From: Pseudolabrys sp. | Lineage (GTDB): Bacteria > Pseudomonadota > Alphaproteobacteria > Rhizobiales > Xanthobacteraceae | NCBI GenBank assembly: GCA_029255525.1 | Contig: JANLJK010000305.1 | Coordinates: forward strand, 1 to 35,374 | Direction of reading: 5' to 3' | Length of the DNA: 35,374 nt | Shown here: positions 15,875 through 23,540 of the stretch, one piece after another | Numbering within the stretch: the stretch's first letter is position 1 | How the letters are laid out: every line of letters begins with the position of its first letter | Position numbers and translations under genes: made by a program | The notes under the pieces: model-generated | Told to the model about the DNA's origin: nothing | The model's input: only the letters and a program-made list of their open reading frames with translations | Database searches by the model: none

Positions 15875-16981
15875 ATGCGCCAAGTCTTGCTGATGCGCTA
15901 TGTCTTGTCGATTGTCTTGCTGGCCATGGCGGTCGCGGTGCCGCCGGCAGGCGCTCAGAACCCCCGCGTGGTCAACGTCTACAACTGGTCGGACTATATC
16001 GATCCGACCGTGTTGGAAGACTTCACCAAGGAGACCGGCATCAAGGTGCAATACGACACCTTCGACGCCAACGAGATCCTGGAGACCAAGCTGCTCGCCG
16101 GCAAGTCGGGCTACGACGTCGTGGTGCCGACGGCTTACTTCCTTGAGCGGCAGATCAAGGCCGGCATCTTCCAGAAGCTCGACAAGAGCAAGCTGCCGAA
16201 CCTCGCCAATGTCTGGCCGGAGATCGCCAAGCGGCTGTCCTCGTACGATCCCGGCAATCAATACGCCGTCAATTACATGTGGGGTACCACCGGCATCGGC
16301 TACAACGTCAAGGCGATGCGTGAACGCTTAGGCACCAATGCCACCATCGATAGCTGGGACATCGTGTTCAAGCCGGAGATGCTCGCCAAGTTCAAGAACT
16401 GCGGCGTGCATATGCTCGACTCGGCCGACGATATCCTGCCGGCGGCGCTGCATTATCTCGGCCTCAATCCCAACTCGACCGAGCCGAAGGATCTCGACAA
16501 GGCCGCCGAGCTGATGACGAAGATCCGCCCGTCGGTGCGGAAATTCCATTCCTCGGAATATCTCAACGCGCTGGCGAGCGGCGAGATCTGTCTGGTGGTC
16601 GGCTGGTCGGGCGACATCAAGCAAGCGCAGAAGCGCGCGGCGGAAGCCAAGCACGGCGTCGAGATCGGTTATGCGATCCCGAAAGAGGGCGCGCAGATGT
16701 GGTTCGACAACATCGCCATCCCGAAGGATGCCGCGCATGTCGCGGAGGCCTATGCCTTCATCAATTATCTGCTGAAGCCCGAAGTGGCGGCCAAGAACAG
16801 CAATCTGGTATCTTACGCCAACGGCAATCTGGCCAGCCAGAAGCTGATCGACAAAGCGGTGCTCGACGACAAGAGCGTCTATCCGGACGCGATGGCGAAG
16901 CTCTATACGGTGAGCGCGCGCGACCAGAAGGCGCAGCGGCTGACGAACCGGCTGTGGACCAGGATCAAGACGGGTCGTTAG
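15875..16981 (+). CDS. potF: PotF-like polyamine ABC transporter substrate-binding protein
   Basis: A periplasmic binding protein for putrescine or spermidine. The 368-aa length from ATG 15875 matches E. coli PotF (about 370). That start has GAGG 6 nt upstream; ATGs at 15863 and 15893 are alternatives. A signal peptide ends near PPAGAQ. The mature protein opens VVNVYNWSDYIDPTVLEDFTKETGI, the usual family opening, and has GYDVVVPTAYFLERQI and CLVVGWSGDIKQA. The channel and ATPase genes (potG, potH, potI) do not follow; the next gene is convergent lpxXL, so this is an orphan binding protein here. The substrate among polyamines is uncertain. Confidence 0.88.
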   Translation: MRQVLLMRYVLSIVLLAMAVAVPPAGAQNPRVVNVYNWSDYIDPTVLEDFTKETGIKVQYDTFDANEILETKLLAGKSGYDVVVPTAYFLERQIKAGIFQKLDKSKLPNLANVWPEIAKRLSSYDPGNQYAVNYMWGTTGIGYNVKAMRERLGTNATIDSWDIVFKPEMLAKFKNCGVHMLDSADDILPAALHYLGLNPNSTEPKDLDKAAELMTKIRPSVRKFHSSEYLNALASGEICLVVGWSGDIKQAQKRAAEAKHGVEIGYAIPKEGAQMWFDNIAIPKDAAHVAEAYAFINYLLKPEVAAKNSNLVSYANGNLASQKLIDKAVLDDKSVYPDAMAKLYTVSARDQKAQRLTNRLWTRIKTGR

Positions 16982-16985
16982 TGAA

Positions 16986-17066
16986 CCTCATCCTGAGGAG
17001 CATCGCCATCAGCGCGTTTTACGCGCGTCTTCGACGCGCTATGGCGATGCGTCTCGAAGGATGAGG
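16986..17066. repeat. Rhizobial palindrome (CCTCATCCT family), first unit
   Basis: An 81-bp inverted repeat with arms CCTCATCCT / AGGATGAGG, then CATCGCCAT / ATGGCGATG, then AGCGCGT / ACGCGCT. It lies 4 bp after the potF stop. It belongs to a known style of dispersed rhizobial intergenic element and can form a long hairpin in RNA. Confidence 0.7.
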
Positions 17067-17086
17067 GTGGGCAGGGGAGTCCGCGG

Positions 17087-17131
17087 CCTCATGGTTCGAG
17101 ACGCGCCCTTCGGGCGCTCCTCACCATGAGG
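17087..17131. repeat. Rhizobial palindrome (CCTCATGGT family), second unit
   Basis: A 45-bp inverted repeat with outer arms CCTCATGGT (17087-17095) and ACCATGAGG (17123-17131) and inner stem GCGCCC-TTC-GGGCGC (17103-17117). It ends 8 bp before the 3' end of the lpxXL gene, so with the first unit it fills the gap between two convergent genes and probably ends both transcripts. Confidence 0.7.
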
Positions 17132-17139
17132 GACTTATG

Positions 17140-18081
17140 TTAGCGCTTGTCATCCTCCGGCCGCCAGCGGCGGTGCAGCCACAGCCACTGCTCGGGATGC
17201 TCGCGCACCCAGCCTTCGATCACGGTCATGATCTTCTGCATGGTCGCCGCGATGTCGACCTTGCCGTCGGCGTCGCGCACCGGCTTGATCTCGTCGGTCA
17301 ACTCGGCGCGGAAGCGGTTGCCGGGCAAGCGAACGATGCGGGTGCCGTGGATCGGGCAATCGAAGTGCTGCGCCAGCCGCGCGATCAGCGGATTGGCGCG
17401 CGTCTTGCGGCCGAAGAACGTCACCTCGACGCCGCGCATGTAATATTGATCGACCAGCATGCCGACATGGGCGCCGCGCTCCAGCGCCTGCGAGATCTTC
17501 ATCGGCGCGTCCAGGCTGGTCGAGATCAGTTCACCCATCGTGGCGGCGCGCGTCTCGGTGATCCAATCGTTCAGCTTTTTGATGTTCGGCCGCCGGTACA
17601 GGACCGCGCTGTCGAGCTTGTAGGTCGCCGCGCAGATCGCCGGCAGCTCCCAATTGGCGAGATGCGCGGCGAAGACCAAGGCTGGCTTGCCATCATTGAG
17701 CAAGGTGCGGAAGCGCTCGATGTCGGCGTCGTTGAGCTGGATCCGGCTATTCTTGTTGGGGTTTTCCGGGTCGAAATCCCACAGCCGGTCGAGATGGGCG
17801 AATTCCGCGCCCATGCGGCCGAGATTGTCCCACACGCCGGCGAGGATGGTCTCGATGTCGGCCGGCGACTTCTCAGGGAAAGCGGCGGTCAACTGCGCGC
17901 GGGCGATATTGTTTTCGCGCAACAGCGGTCCGATGGTGCGCATGAAGCGGCCGCCGGCGTTCGCCAGCGTATCGGGGGTAACGACCCGCAGCGCGCGCAA
18001 CAGGCCGATGGCGAGGGCGCCGACGATGGCGTCGCTGGCGCGCTTGGTGCCGCGGCGCAGCTTTCTTTTGAGCGTGCTCAT
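17140..18081 (-). CDS. lpxXL: LpxXL-type lipid A very-long-chain acyltransferase
   Basis: An LpxL/HtrB-family acyltransferase of 313 aa. In rhizobia the homologue at the end of this gene cluster transfers the 27-hydroxyoctacosanoate (or similar C26-C32 chain) from AcpXL to lipid A. The family catalytic dyad H-x4-E is seen as HLANWE (H140, E145), and the second block GAHVGMLVDQYYMRGVEVTFFGR is typical. A basic N-terminus precedes a hydrophobic helix (about 18-30). I choose ATG 18081 (MSTLKRK); the upstream start at 18090 is TTG. Function follows from locus order as well as family. It is the last gene of the operon starting at acpXL. Confidence 0.88.
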   Translation of the reverse strand: MSTLKRKLRRGTKRASDAIVGALAIGLLRALRVVTPDTLANAGGRFMRTIGPLLRENNIARAQLTAAFPEKSPADIETILAGVWDNLGRMGAEFAHLDRLWDFDPENPNKNSRIQLNDADIERFRTLLNDGKPALVFAAHLANWELPAICAATYKLDSAVLYRRPNIKKLNDWITETRAATMGELISTSLDAPMKISQALERGAHVGMLVDQYYMRGVEVTFFGRKTRANPLIARLAQHFDCPIHGTRIVRLPGNRFRAELTDEIKPVRDADGKVDIAATMQKIMTVIEGWVREHPEQWLWLHRRWRPEDDKR

Positions 18082-18098
18082 GGTCGGCAATGGCCTGG

Positions 18099-18118
18099 GT
18101 CCCCGCTCGCGCGGGGAC
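18099..18118. repeat. GTCCCCGC hairpin between adh and lpxXL
   Basis: Perfect 8-bp stem GTCCCCGC / GCGGGGAC around a TCGC tetraloop. It lies in the 50-bp gap between two genes of one operon. It has no T-run on either strand, so is more likely an RNA-processing or attenuation hairpin, or the remnant of a dispersed repeat, than a terminator. Confidence 0.55.
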
Positions 18119-18131
18119 GAGTGGGGAGAGT

Positions 18132-19154
18132 TTAGAAGTTTACGATGACCTTGCCGAATACCTGCCGGCTTTCGATGCGCGCCAGGCCGCGCTCAAGCTC
18201 GGCGAGCGGCACTTCGGTGTCGATGATCGGGTCCATGCCGGCCGCCATCTTCGACAGGCTGTCGCGGATGTTGCGGATCTGGCAGCCGAACGAGCCGAAA
18301 ATTTTGTACTGCTGCTGGAACAGCTGCATCAGATTGATGGTCACGGTCGGGCCGGCGGTCGAGCCGCAGGTGACGAGACGTCCGCCGCGTTTGAGGACGA
18401 GCAGCGAACCGTTGAAGCCCTCGCCGCCGACATGCTCGAACACGACGTCGACGCCCTTCTTGGCGGTGAGCTTGCGCGTCACGCCTTCGAAGCGGTCCTT
18501 CTTGTAATTGATGACGTGATCGGCCCCTAACGCCTTGGCCTTCTCGGCCTTCTCGTCGTCGCCGACGGTGGTGATGACGGTGCAGCCGAGCGCCTTGGCC
18601 ATCTTGATGGCGACCGAGCCGATGCCCGATCCGCCGGCATGCACGAGCACGGTCTCGCCGGGCTTGAGCTTGGCATTGTCGAACAGCATGTGCTCGGTGG
18701 TGCCGAAGGCGATCGGCGCGCAGGCCGCGTCGCGCAGCGAGACATTATCCGGCACCGGCACGACCAGCCGCGCCGGCAGGTTCAACAGATCGCGGGCGAA
18801 GCCGTCGATATGAAAGCCCATGATGCCGGCGACGTTTTCGCACAGATTGTCGCGGCCCTCGCGGCAGGCGTCGCAATGCCCACAGGTCATGGCGCCGTAC
18901 ATCACGACCTTCTGGCCGGGCTTGAAGTTGGTTACGCCGGCGCCGAGCGCCGCGATCTCGCCGGAAGCTTCGGCGCCCACGACCAGCGGCATCTTGCGCT
19001 TGGCGAAAGCCATGCCGCGGAAGCCCCAGAGGTCGAGGTGGTTCAGCGCCACCGCCTTGATGCGGATCTGCACCTCGCCTTCGGCGGGGGCGGGCGGCTC
19101 GGGAAGTTCGACAAGCTCGAGCTTGCGGTCGGCGATGAGTTGCAGGGCGCGCAT
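18132..19154 (-). CDS. Zinc-binding MDR alcohol dehydrogenase/enoyl reductase of VLCFA locus
   Basis: A 340-aa medium-chain dehydrogenase/reductase. The N-terminal GroES-like domain includes VVGAEASGEIAALG and the structural zinc site CGHCDACREGRDNLC (four Cys); the Rossmann half has VLVHAGGSGIGSVAIKMAKALG for NAD(P). Known rhizobial loci have this gene at the same place, between fabF1XL and lpxXL. It presumably reduces an enoyl intermediate or handles the omega-1 hydroxylated chain, but the reaction is not proven by sequence. The start at 19154 is 25 bp after the fabF1XL stop, in the same operon. Confidence 0.85.
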   Translation of the reverse strand: MRALQLIADRKLELVELPEPPAPAEGEVQIRIKAVALNHLDLWGFRGMAFAKRKMPLVVGAEASGEIAALGAGVTNFKPGQKVVMYGAMTCGHCDACREGRDNLCENVAGIMGFHIDGFARDLLNLPARLVVPVPDNVSLRDAACAPIAFGTTEHMLFDNAKLKPGETVLVHAGGSGIGSVAIKMAKALGCTVITTVGDDEKAEKAKALGADHVINYKKDRFEGVTRKLTAKKGVDVVFEHVGGEGFNGSLLVLKRGGRLVTCGSTAGPTVTINLMQLFQQQYKIFGSFGCQIRNIRDSLSKMAAGMDPIIDTEVPLAELERGLARIESRQVFGKVIVNF

Positions 19155-19179
19155 GGGACTCTTCGAGTTGAGCAGGCGG

Positions 19180-20451
19180 TCAGGCCGGCTCGAGCCCCAT
19201 GACCAGCGAGACGTTCTGCCCGCCGAAGCCGAAGGAGTTCGAGATGGCGTGCTTGAGCTTGGCGTCGCGGGCCTTGTTCGGCACCACGTCGAGCGGGATG
19301 GCCGGATCGGGCGTGTCGTAATTGATGGTGGGTGGAATGCGCTGGTTCTGCAGCGTGAGGATCGAGAACACCGCCTCGACCGCGCCGGCCGCCGACAGAG
19401 TGTGGCCGATCATCGACTTGTTGGACGAGACCGGCAGGCTCTTGACGCGCTCGCCGAACACCGTCGAGCAGCCGAGATATTCCATCTTGTCGTTTTCCGG
19501 CGTCGAGGTGCCGTGCGCATTCACGTAGTCGATGTCGTCGGGCGTAAGGCCGGCGTCGTGGATCGCGCTGGCGATGCAGCCGATGATCGGCTTGCCGTCC
19601 GGGCTCGAGCGGGTGCGGTGGAAGGCATCGGTCATCTCGCCGCAGCCTTCGAGCACGCCGAGGATCGTGGCGCCGCGCGCTTTGGCGGAGTCATAGCTTT
19701 CCAGCACCAAGGCGCCAGCGCCTTCCGCCATCACGAAGCCGTCGCGGGTCTTGGAGAAGGGCCGCGCCGCCTTGGCGGGCTGATCGTTCTGGGTCGAAAG
19801 CGCCGACAGCAGCGAGAAGCGGATGACGGCTTCAGGGTTGATCGAGCCGTCGGTGCCGATGCACAAAGCCGCGTCGGTCTCGCCGCGGCGGATGGCTTCG
19901 ACGCCGAGCTGGATCGCGGTCGCGCCGGAGGCACAGGCGGTCGACAGCGAAATCGGCGTGCCGCGTGTGCCGAACTTCTCGGCCAGATGATCGGCAACCG
20001 AGCCGAACAGGAAGCGCTCGTGATAGGCGGGGAACTTGTCGCTCACCCGCAGCAGGTCGGCATAAGAGACCTTGTCATTGGCGCCGGCCACCGCGCTGAT
20101 CTCCAGCCGCTGCGGCCATTCCATTTCGATCGGCGGCACGGCGAGGAAGAGGGGCCCCGGGAATGCGCCGGGCGTGCCGACGCCGGACTGCCCGATCGCC
20201 TCTTCGGCGGCCAGGTTGGCGAAGCTTTCGGCAAGAGCGGCGGTGCAAGGCTGCGCCGTCAGATAATCGATGGTGCCGGCGATGCGGGTCTTCATGCCGT
20301 CGGTGGCAAAGCGGGTAATGGTGCGGATGCCGGATTCACCGGCGGTCAGCTTGGCCCAGTTGTCCGTCTTGCCGGCGCCGAGCGAGGTAACCACACCGAG
20401 GCCGGTCACCACCACGAGAGGTCGGCCCATCTTATCCTTGCCCGAAGCCAT
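19180..20451 (-). CDS. fabF1XL: Beta-ketoacyl-ACP synthase FabF1XL (catalytic)
   Basis: A KAS II-like condensing enzyme of 423 aa that extends very-long-chain acyl-AcpXL. The catalytic set is complete: Cys173 in STACASGATAI, His313 in NAHGTSTPEN, and Lys345/His350 in SNKSMIGHTLSAAG. The N-terminus is VVVTGLGVVTSLGAGK and the end NSFGFGGQNVSLV, as in all KAS enzymes. The start at 20451 has a GAGGAG Shine-Dalgarno. It sits directly downstream of the degenerate homologue fabF2XL (11-bp gap), and the two probably form a heterodimer in which this subunit does the chemistry. Confidence 0.93.
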   Translation of the reverse strand: MASGKDKMGRPLVVVTGLGVVTSLGAGKTDNWAKLTAGESGIRTITRFATDGMKTRIAGTIDYLTAQPCTAALAESFANLAAEEAIGQSGVGTPGAFPGPLFLAVPPIEMEWPQRLEISAVAGANDKVSYADLLRVSDKFPAYHERFLFGSVADHLAEKFGTRGTPISLSTACASGATAIQLGVEAIRRGETDAALCIGTDGSINPEAVIRFSLLSALSTQNDQPAKAARPFSKTRDGFVMAEGAGALVLESYDSAKARGATILGVLEGCGEMTDAFHRTRSSPDGKPIIGCIASAIHDAGLTPDDIDYVNAHGTSTPENDKMEYLGCSTVFGERVKSLPVSSNKSMIGHTLSAAGAVEAVFSILTLQNQRIPPTINYDTPDPAIPLDVVPNKARDAKLKHAISNSFGFGGQNVSLVMGLEPA

Positions 20452-20462
20452 GTTCGCTCTCC

Positions 20463-21653
20463 TCAGCCGGCTCGTTCCACCAGCGCCAGGCCTTCGCCGC
20501 GCCAGTGGCCGACACCGGTCACCAGGACCTGATCGAGCGGCCCGTTCATCGGCTTCTCCAGCCCCGACGAGTCGCTGGGCGGAAACAGACTACCATGCGC
20601 CAGCGCCACCGTAGCGAGCGCGAGATTCATGGCGAATTGCGGCTCCAACCCATGTCCGAGATAGGAACCGGTGGCGCGGACGGCAAGGTCGCCGTGCTGC
20701 GCGAGAAACGCGCGTTCTTCGGTCGTGGCCGGCTGGGCGCCGGTCGCCCCCGAGAGCACCGCCGCGCCGCTCTTCACCTTGTCCTTGACCTTGTCCCACA
20801 GGCCGGCGAGCGAGGCGGTAACGGTACCCGGCGTCTTGCGGCTGGCGCGGTCGGAAACGACGGCGGTCAGGCGCGCCAGCGGCTTGGCGCCGCGCGCCTC
20901 GGCATGGTCGCGCGCTTCGATCACGAGGAAAGCGCCGAGCGAGCCGAGCGCAAAGCCGCCCACGCCCTCGCGCTGCCAGACCGGCGCGAGCTTGTCCTTC
21001 AGCGCCAGCTTGGCGAATTCGTAGAGCATCAGCAGGTCTTGGCGTTCGCCATTATGGGCGCCGCCGACGAGCGCGATGTCGCTCTGGCCGGCGACGATGC
21101 GCGAATGGGCGATGCGCACGGCGTCGACGCCGGCGGACTCTTCGCCCATGAAAGTTCGCGACGAGCCGGTCACGCCATGCACGATCGAGATATTGCCGGC
21201 GAGCAGATTGGAAAGCTGCGCCAGGAAGAGGGTGGGGCGCAGGTCGCTCATCAGCCTTTCGTTGAGGAAGGCCGGTGGATTGGCGGCGCCCGGTATGCCG
21301 GACAGGATCGTGGAGTCGACATTGAGATCGCGCTCGCCGCCGCCGGCGGCGACGATCATGTCCATGCGCGAGAGGACATCGCTATTGTCCTTCACGCCAG
21401 CGGAGTCGAGCGCGCAACCGGCCGCATAGGTGCCGATGCGCTGCCAGTTCTCCATCTGGCGCTGCTCTCTTTTCGAGATCTGGGTGTCGAAATTGATCGG
21501 CGCCAGCGGATGCACGACGAAGGGCGCGAAGGTCGTGGCATCGGCCGCAGGCTGCGCCAGCATGAGTTTCTGCCAGTGCGCATCCGGGCCTTCGCCCAGG
21601 CACGACACGATGCCGATACCGGTAATCCAGGCCTCACGTGCGCCCTCAGCCAT
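20463..21653 (-). CDS. fabF2XL: Beta-ketoacyl synthase homologue FabF2XL lacking catalytic Cys
   Basis: A 396-aa thiolase-fold protein with KAS landmarks (WITGIGIVSCLGEGP at the start; GVGGFALGSLGAFLVIE). At the place of the active-site TACAS the sequence is VTGSSRTFMGEESAG, with Ser at 164-165 instead of Cys. The HGTSTP loop is replaced by SGATGAQPATTEE, and the K of KSxxGH is missing although GH is retained (SYLGHGLEP). It therefore should not condense acyl chains by itself and resembles the chain-length factor of type II polyketide synthases. Start ATG 21653 is chosen over 21680; it overlaps the fabZ stop by 8 nt. The pairing with fabF1XL is known in rhizobial loci; the chain-length role is inference. 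Confidence 0.88.
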   Translation of the reverse strand: MAEGAREAWITGIGIVSCLGEGPDAHWQKLMLAQPAADATTFAPFVVHPLAPINFDTQISKREQRQMENWQRIGTYAAGCALDSAGVKDNSDVLSRMDMIVAAGGGERDLNVDSTILSGIPGAANPPAFLNERLMSDLRPTLFLAQLSNLLAGNISIVHGVTGSSRTFMGEESAGVDAVRIAHSRIVAGQSDIALVGGAHNGERQDLLMLYEFAKLALKDKLAPVWQREGVGGFALGSLGAFLVIEARDHAEARGAKPLARLTAVVSDRASRKTPGTVTASLAGLWDKVKDKVKSGAAVLSGATGAQPATTEERAFLAQHGDLAVRATGSYLGHGLEPQFAMNLALATVALAHGSLFPPSDSSGLEKPMNGPLDQVLVTGVGHWRGEGLALVERAG

Positions 21654-22119
21654 GGGCCGGGACCTCACTCGGGAAACCAATACGGTCGGCTTGGGCGCGC
21701 ATCTGTTGGCTCATTTCTTCGTTCGGGAAGGGCATCACGCGCAGTGTGAGCACCGCGTCGCAGATTGGTTTGCCCTTGGTCGAGATACTGGCCTTCGTAA
21801 CGGCGTAGCCAGAGCCCTCATGCAACAGCGTCGCGGTGACGGCGAGCACCATGCCGGGCGTCACGAAGGTGCGGAACTTGGCGTCCTTGACCGCGGCCAG
21901 GAACGGCATGCGCTCAAAACGGTTGGCGGCGACCACCAGCCAGCCGGACGTCTGCGCCATGGTTTCGACGAGCAACACGCCCGGCATCAGCGGATAACCG
22001 GGGAAGTGGCCTTCGAAGATCGTGCTTGTCGTGGGAACCGTGGCCTCGGTGCTGATCGTCCGATCGTCGAGACGAAGCTCGACGATCCGGTCGATCAGCT
22101 GAAAATACTCGAGACGCAT
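21646..22119 (-). CDS. fabZXL: 3-hydroxyacyl-ACP dehydratase FabZ of VLCFA locus
   Basis: A 157-aa hot-dog-fold dehydratase. The motif GHFPGYPLMPGVLLVETMAQ carries the catalytic His and Glu. I use ATG 22119 (MRLEYFQLIDR); the ORF-track start at 22458 runs through the acpXL gene in another frame and is a shadow. It lies 11 bp after the acpXL stop and overlaps fabF2XL by 8 nt. It dehydrates 3-hydroxyacyl-AcpXL in very-long-chain elongation; this dedicated role is inferred from locus order, as the protein itself is like general FabZ. Confidence 0.9.
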   Translation of the reverse strand: MRLEYFQLIDRIVELRLDDRTISTEATVPTTSTIFEGHFPGYPLMPGVLLVETMAQTSGWLVVAANRFERMPFLAAVKDAKFRTFVTPGMVLAVTATLLHEGSGYAVTKASISTKGKPICDAVLTLRVMPFPNEEMSQQMRAQADRIGFPSEVPAHG

Positions 22120-22130
22120 GAGACCGACTT

Positions 22131-22412
22131 TTACGCCCCTTTGGCAGCGACGAGTTCGTCGATGCGGGCGCTCAGGTTCTTGAGGACGAAATACTGGTCG
22201 GTTGTGGCCTTGCCGTCGTTGACTTCCTGGGTCCACTGCTCGAGCGGCAGCTTGATGCCGAAGGCCTTGTCGATCGCGAAGGCGATATCGAGGAAATCCA
22301 GGCTGTCGATGCCCAGATCGTTGATGGCGTGGCTCTCGGGCGTGATGGAGTCGCGCGGAATATCGCAGGTCTCGGCGATAATATTGGCGATCGTTTCGAA
22401 CGTCGAGGACAT
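22131..22412 (-). CDS. acpXL: Specialised acyl carrier protein AcpXL
   Basis: A 93-aa acyl carrier protein. The phosphopantetheine site is Ser37 in [15 protein letters not shown]. It is longer than housekeeping AcpP and has a C-terminal extension ([21 protein letters not shown]), as in rhizobial AcpXL. It carries the C26-C32 omega-1-hydroxy chain that LpxXL puts onto lipid A. It is the first gene of the six-gene operon, with a 198-bp upstream gap containing a good sigma-70-type promoter. Confidence 0.93.
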   Translation of the reverse strand: MSSTFETIANIIAETCDIPRDSITPESHAINDLGIDSLDFLDIAFAIDKAFGIKLPLEQWTQEVNDGKATTDQYFVLKNLSARIDELVAAKGA

Positions 22413-22523
22413 CGGTAACTCTCTGATTAATAAGGAGTTTAAGATAACGGGCAGCCAAAAGCGCCCGGCCTCGCGCGCTCAGCCCCCGAGCCCGGCTTTG
22501 CTACCGGTAAGTGGTCGGTTGCC

Positions 22524-22552
22524 CGTATAGCGAAGCGGCGGGCTTAGTTCAA
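22524..22552 (-). promoter_or_regulatory. acpXL: Candidate sigma-70 promoter for the acpXL operon
   Basis: On the minus strand TTGAAC (22547-22552) and TATACG (22524-22529) are separated by 17 bp. This gives a leader of roughly 105 nt to the acpXL ATG. A GC hairpin (CGGGG-TTAAAG-CCCCG, about 22562-22577) just upstream could end the small membrane-protein gene's transcript. Confidence 0.4.
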
Positions 22553-22610
22553 TGGCGGCGGGGCTTTAACCCCGGTCACTGGATAACCTCCGCATGGCGG
22601 CGCCGGGCCA

Positions 22611-22928
22611 CTACCAGCGGCTGGTCCCGGCCTCGACGGGCGAACAGCCCCGGCGGCCCGACAGGACGCAGTCCTGGTTCTTACGCATCGAGGCCATGGT
22701 GTCAGCCAGCCAGATCGCCCCACCGATCAGGGCGATCACGAACAGGAAGGCGGCGGCGTTGACCAGCATCCGGTGCCGGTAGTCCTGGGCGTCTTCGGGG
22801 CCCCCTTCGAATTTGGAGAGGTTTTCCGCTGGGGAGGGGCTGGCCGGGGGCTTTTGCGCTGCGTTGCGGCCGGGCCGGAAGGGCACGACCCGCGGCGAGC
22901 TGTCGGGGGATGAATTCGGACCGGTCAT
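22611..22928 (-). CDS. Small conserved-type membrane protein, function unknown
   Basis: A 105-aa protein with a Pro/Ser-rich N-terminal half (1-50) that looks disordered, one membrane helix (LVNAAAFLFVIALIGGAIWLA, about 55-75) and a short tail with two Cys (QDCVLSGRRGCSPVE). I recall similar proteins in Bradyrhizobium-like genomes, but not a function. ATG 22928 is the only sensible start. It is divergent from the copper-related pair and lies upstream of acpXL on the same strand. Confidence 0.65.
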   Translation of the reverse strand: MTGPNSSPDSSPRVVPFRPGRNAAQKPPASPSPAENLSKFEGGPEDAQDYRHRMLVNAAAFLFVIALIGGAIWLADTMASMRKNQDCVLSGRRGCSPVEAGTSRW

Positions 22929-23104
22929 GATGCCGGCATCCTATCACGCTGACGAAGGGGGGCGAATGCTTGGGCGATTTGCAGCCGGCGATTCAAGGAG
23001 AGATGGTCCGTGGCTATCGGGCTCTCCCGTCCAGCCCGGCTTATCAGGGCACGGTGCCGGCCGCGCCATGGACGCTGCGCGGCGAAGCTCCTAAAACCAT
23101 TCCC

Positions 23105-23461
23105 ATGAGTAAGCCCATGCGCTCCCGGCGGCTGATCGCATTGCTCGCGGCCTATGTGGTCGCGCTGCAGGGCTTGTTGCTGCCGTTGACGCTTGTCGCC
23201 TATGCCGCGCCCGAGAGCGTGCTTTGCACCACGACGGGGCCGGAGACGCCCCAGCCTGCTGGCCACGATACCGGCTGCGCCTGTGCTGCCGGTTGCGGCA
23301 TGCAATGCGGTGCGTCCACGCTGGCCGGTCCTCCGGCACAGGCTCTCATTGCCGCGCGCACGGCGGATGCGATTGTCACCGTGCCGTTGCTCTCGGTGCG
23401 CGTTGCCATCCTGTCCCCGGACGGTACGCCGCACAGCCCGCGCGCCCCGCCTGCCGTCTGA
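23105..23461 (+). CDS. Cys-rich exported protein upstream of PCuAC gene
   Basis: A 118-aa protein. A signal peptide or N-terminal helix (RRLIALLAAYVVALQGLLLPLTLVAYA) leads to a short Cys-rich part (ESVLCTTTG ... TGCACAAGCGMQCGAS) of six Cys with Met, then a Pro-rich end. I choose ATG 23105 over the ORF-track start at 22970, since the 45 residues before it have no signal features. The CxC/CxxxC/MxC pattern and the PCuAC chaperone 79 bp downstream suggest copper handling; DUF2946-like proteins are often found in such spots. No direct evidence for metal binding. Confidence 0.6.
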   Translation: MSKPMRSRRLIALLAAYVVALQGLLLPLTLVAYAAPESVLCTTTGPETPQPAGHDTGCACAAGCGMQCGASTLAGPPAQALIAARTADAIVTVPLLSVRVAILSPDGTPHSPRAPPAV

Positions 23462-23540
23462 CGCTGCCTGAACCGTTTCCCTTCATTCTTGGCAAGCCGC
23501 GGCGTACCCGCGCGCCTTGCCTGTCAGGAGCCAAGACGAC

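Noticed and set aside
18820-20532. 570-aa plus-strand ORF opposite adh and fabF1XL
   Set aside because: Shadow of coding sequence on the other strand; low-complexity Arg/Gly/Asp content.
22530-22600. tRNA-like TAGTTCAATGG sequence before acpXL
   Set aside because: Only the D-arm-like stretch fits; no acceptor stem, anticodon arm or T-arm could be built.
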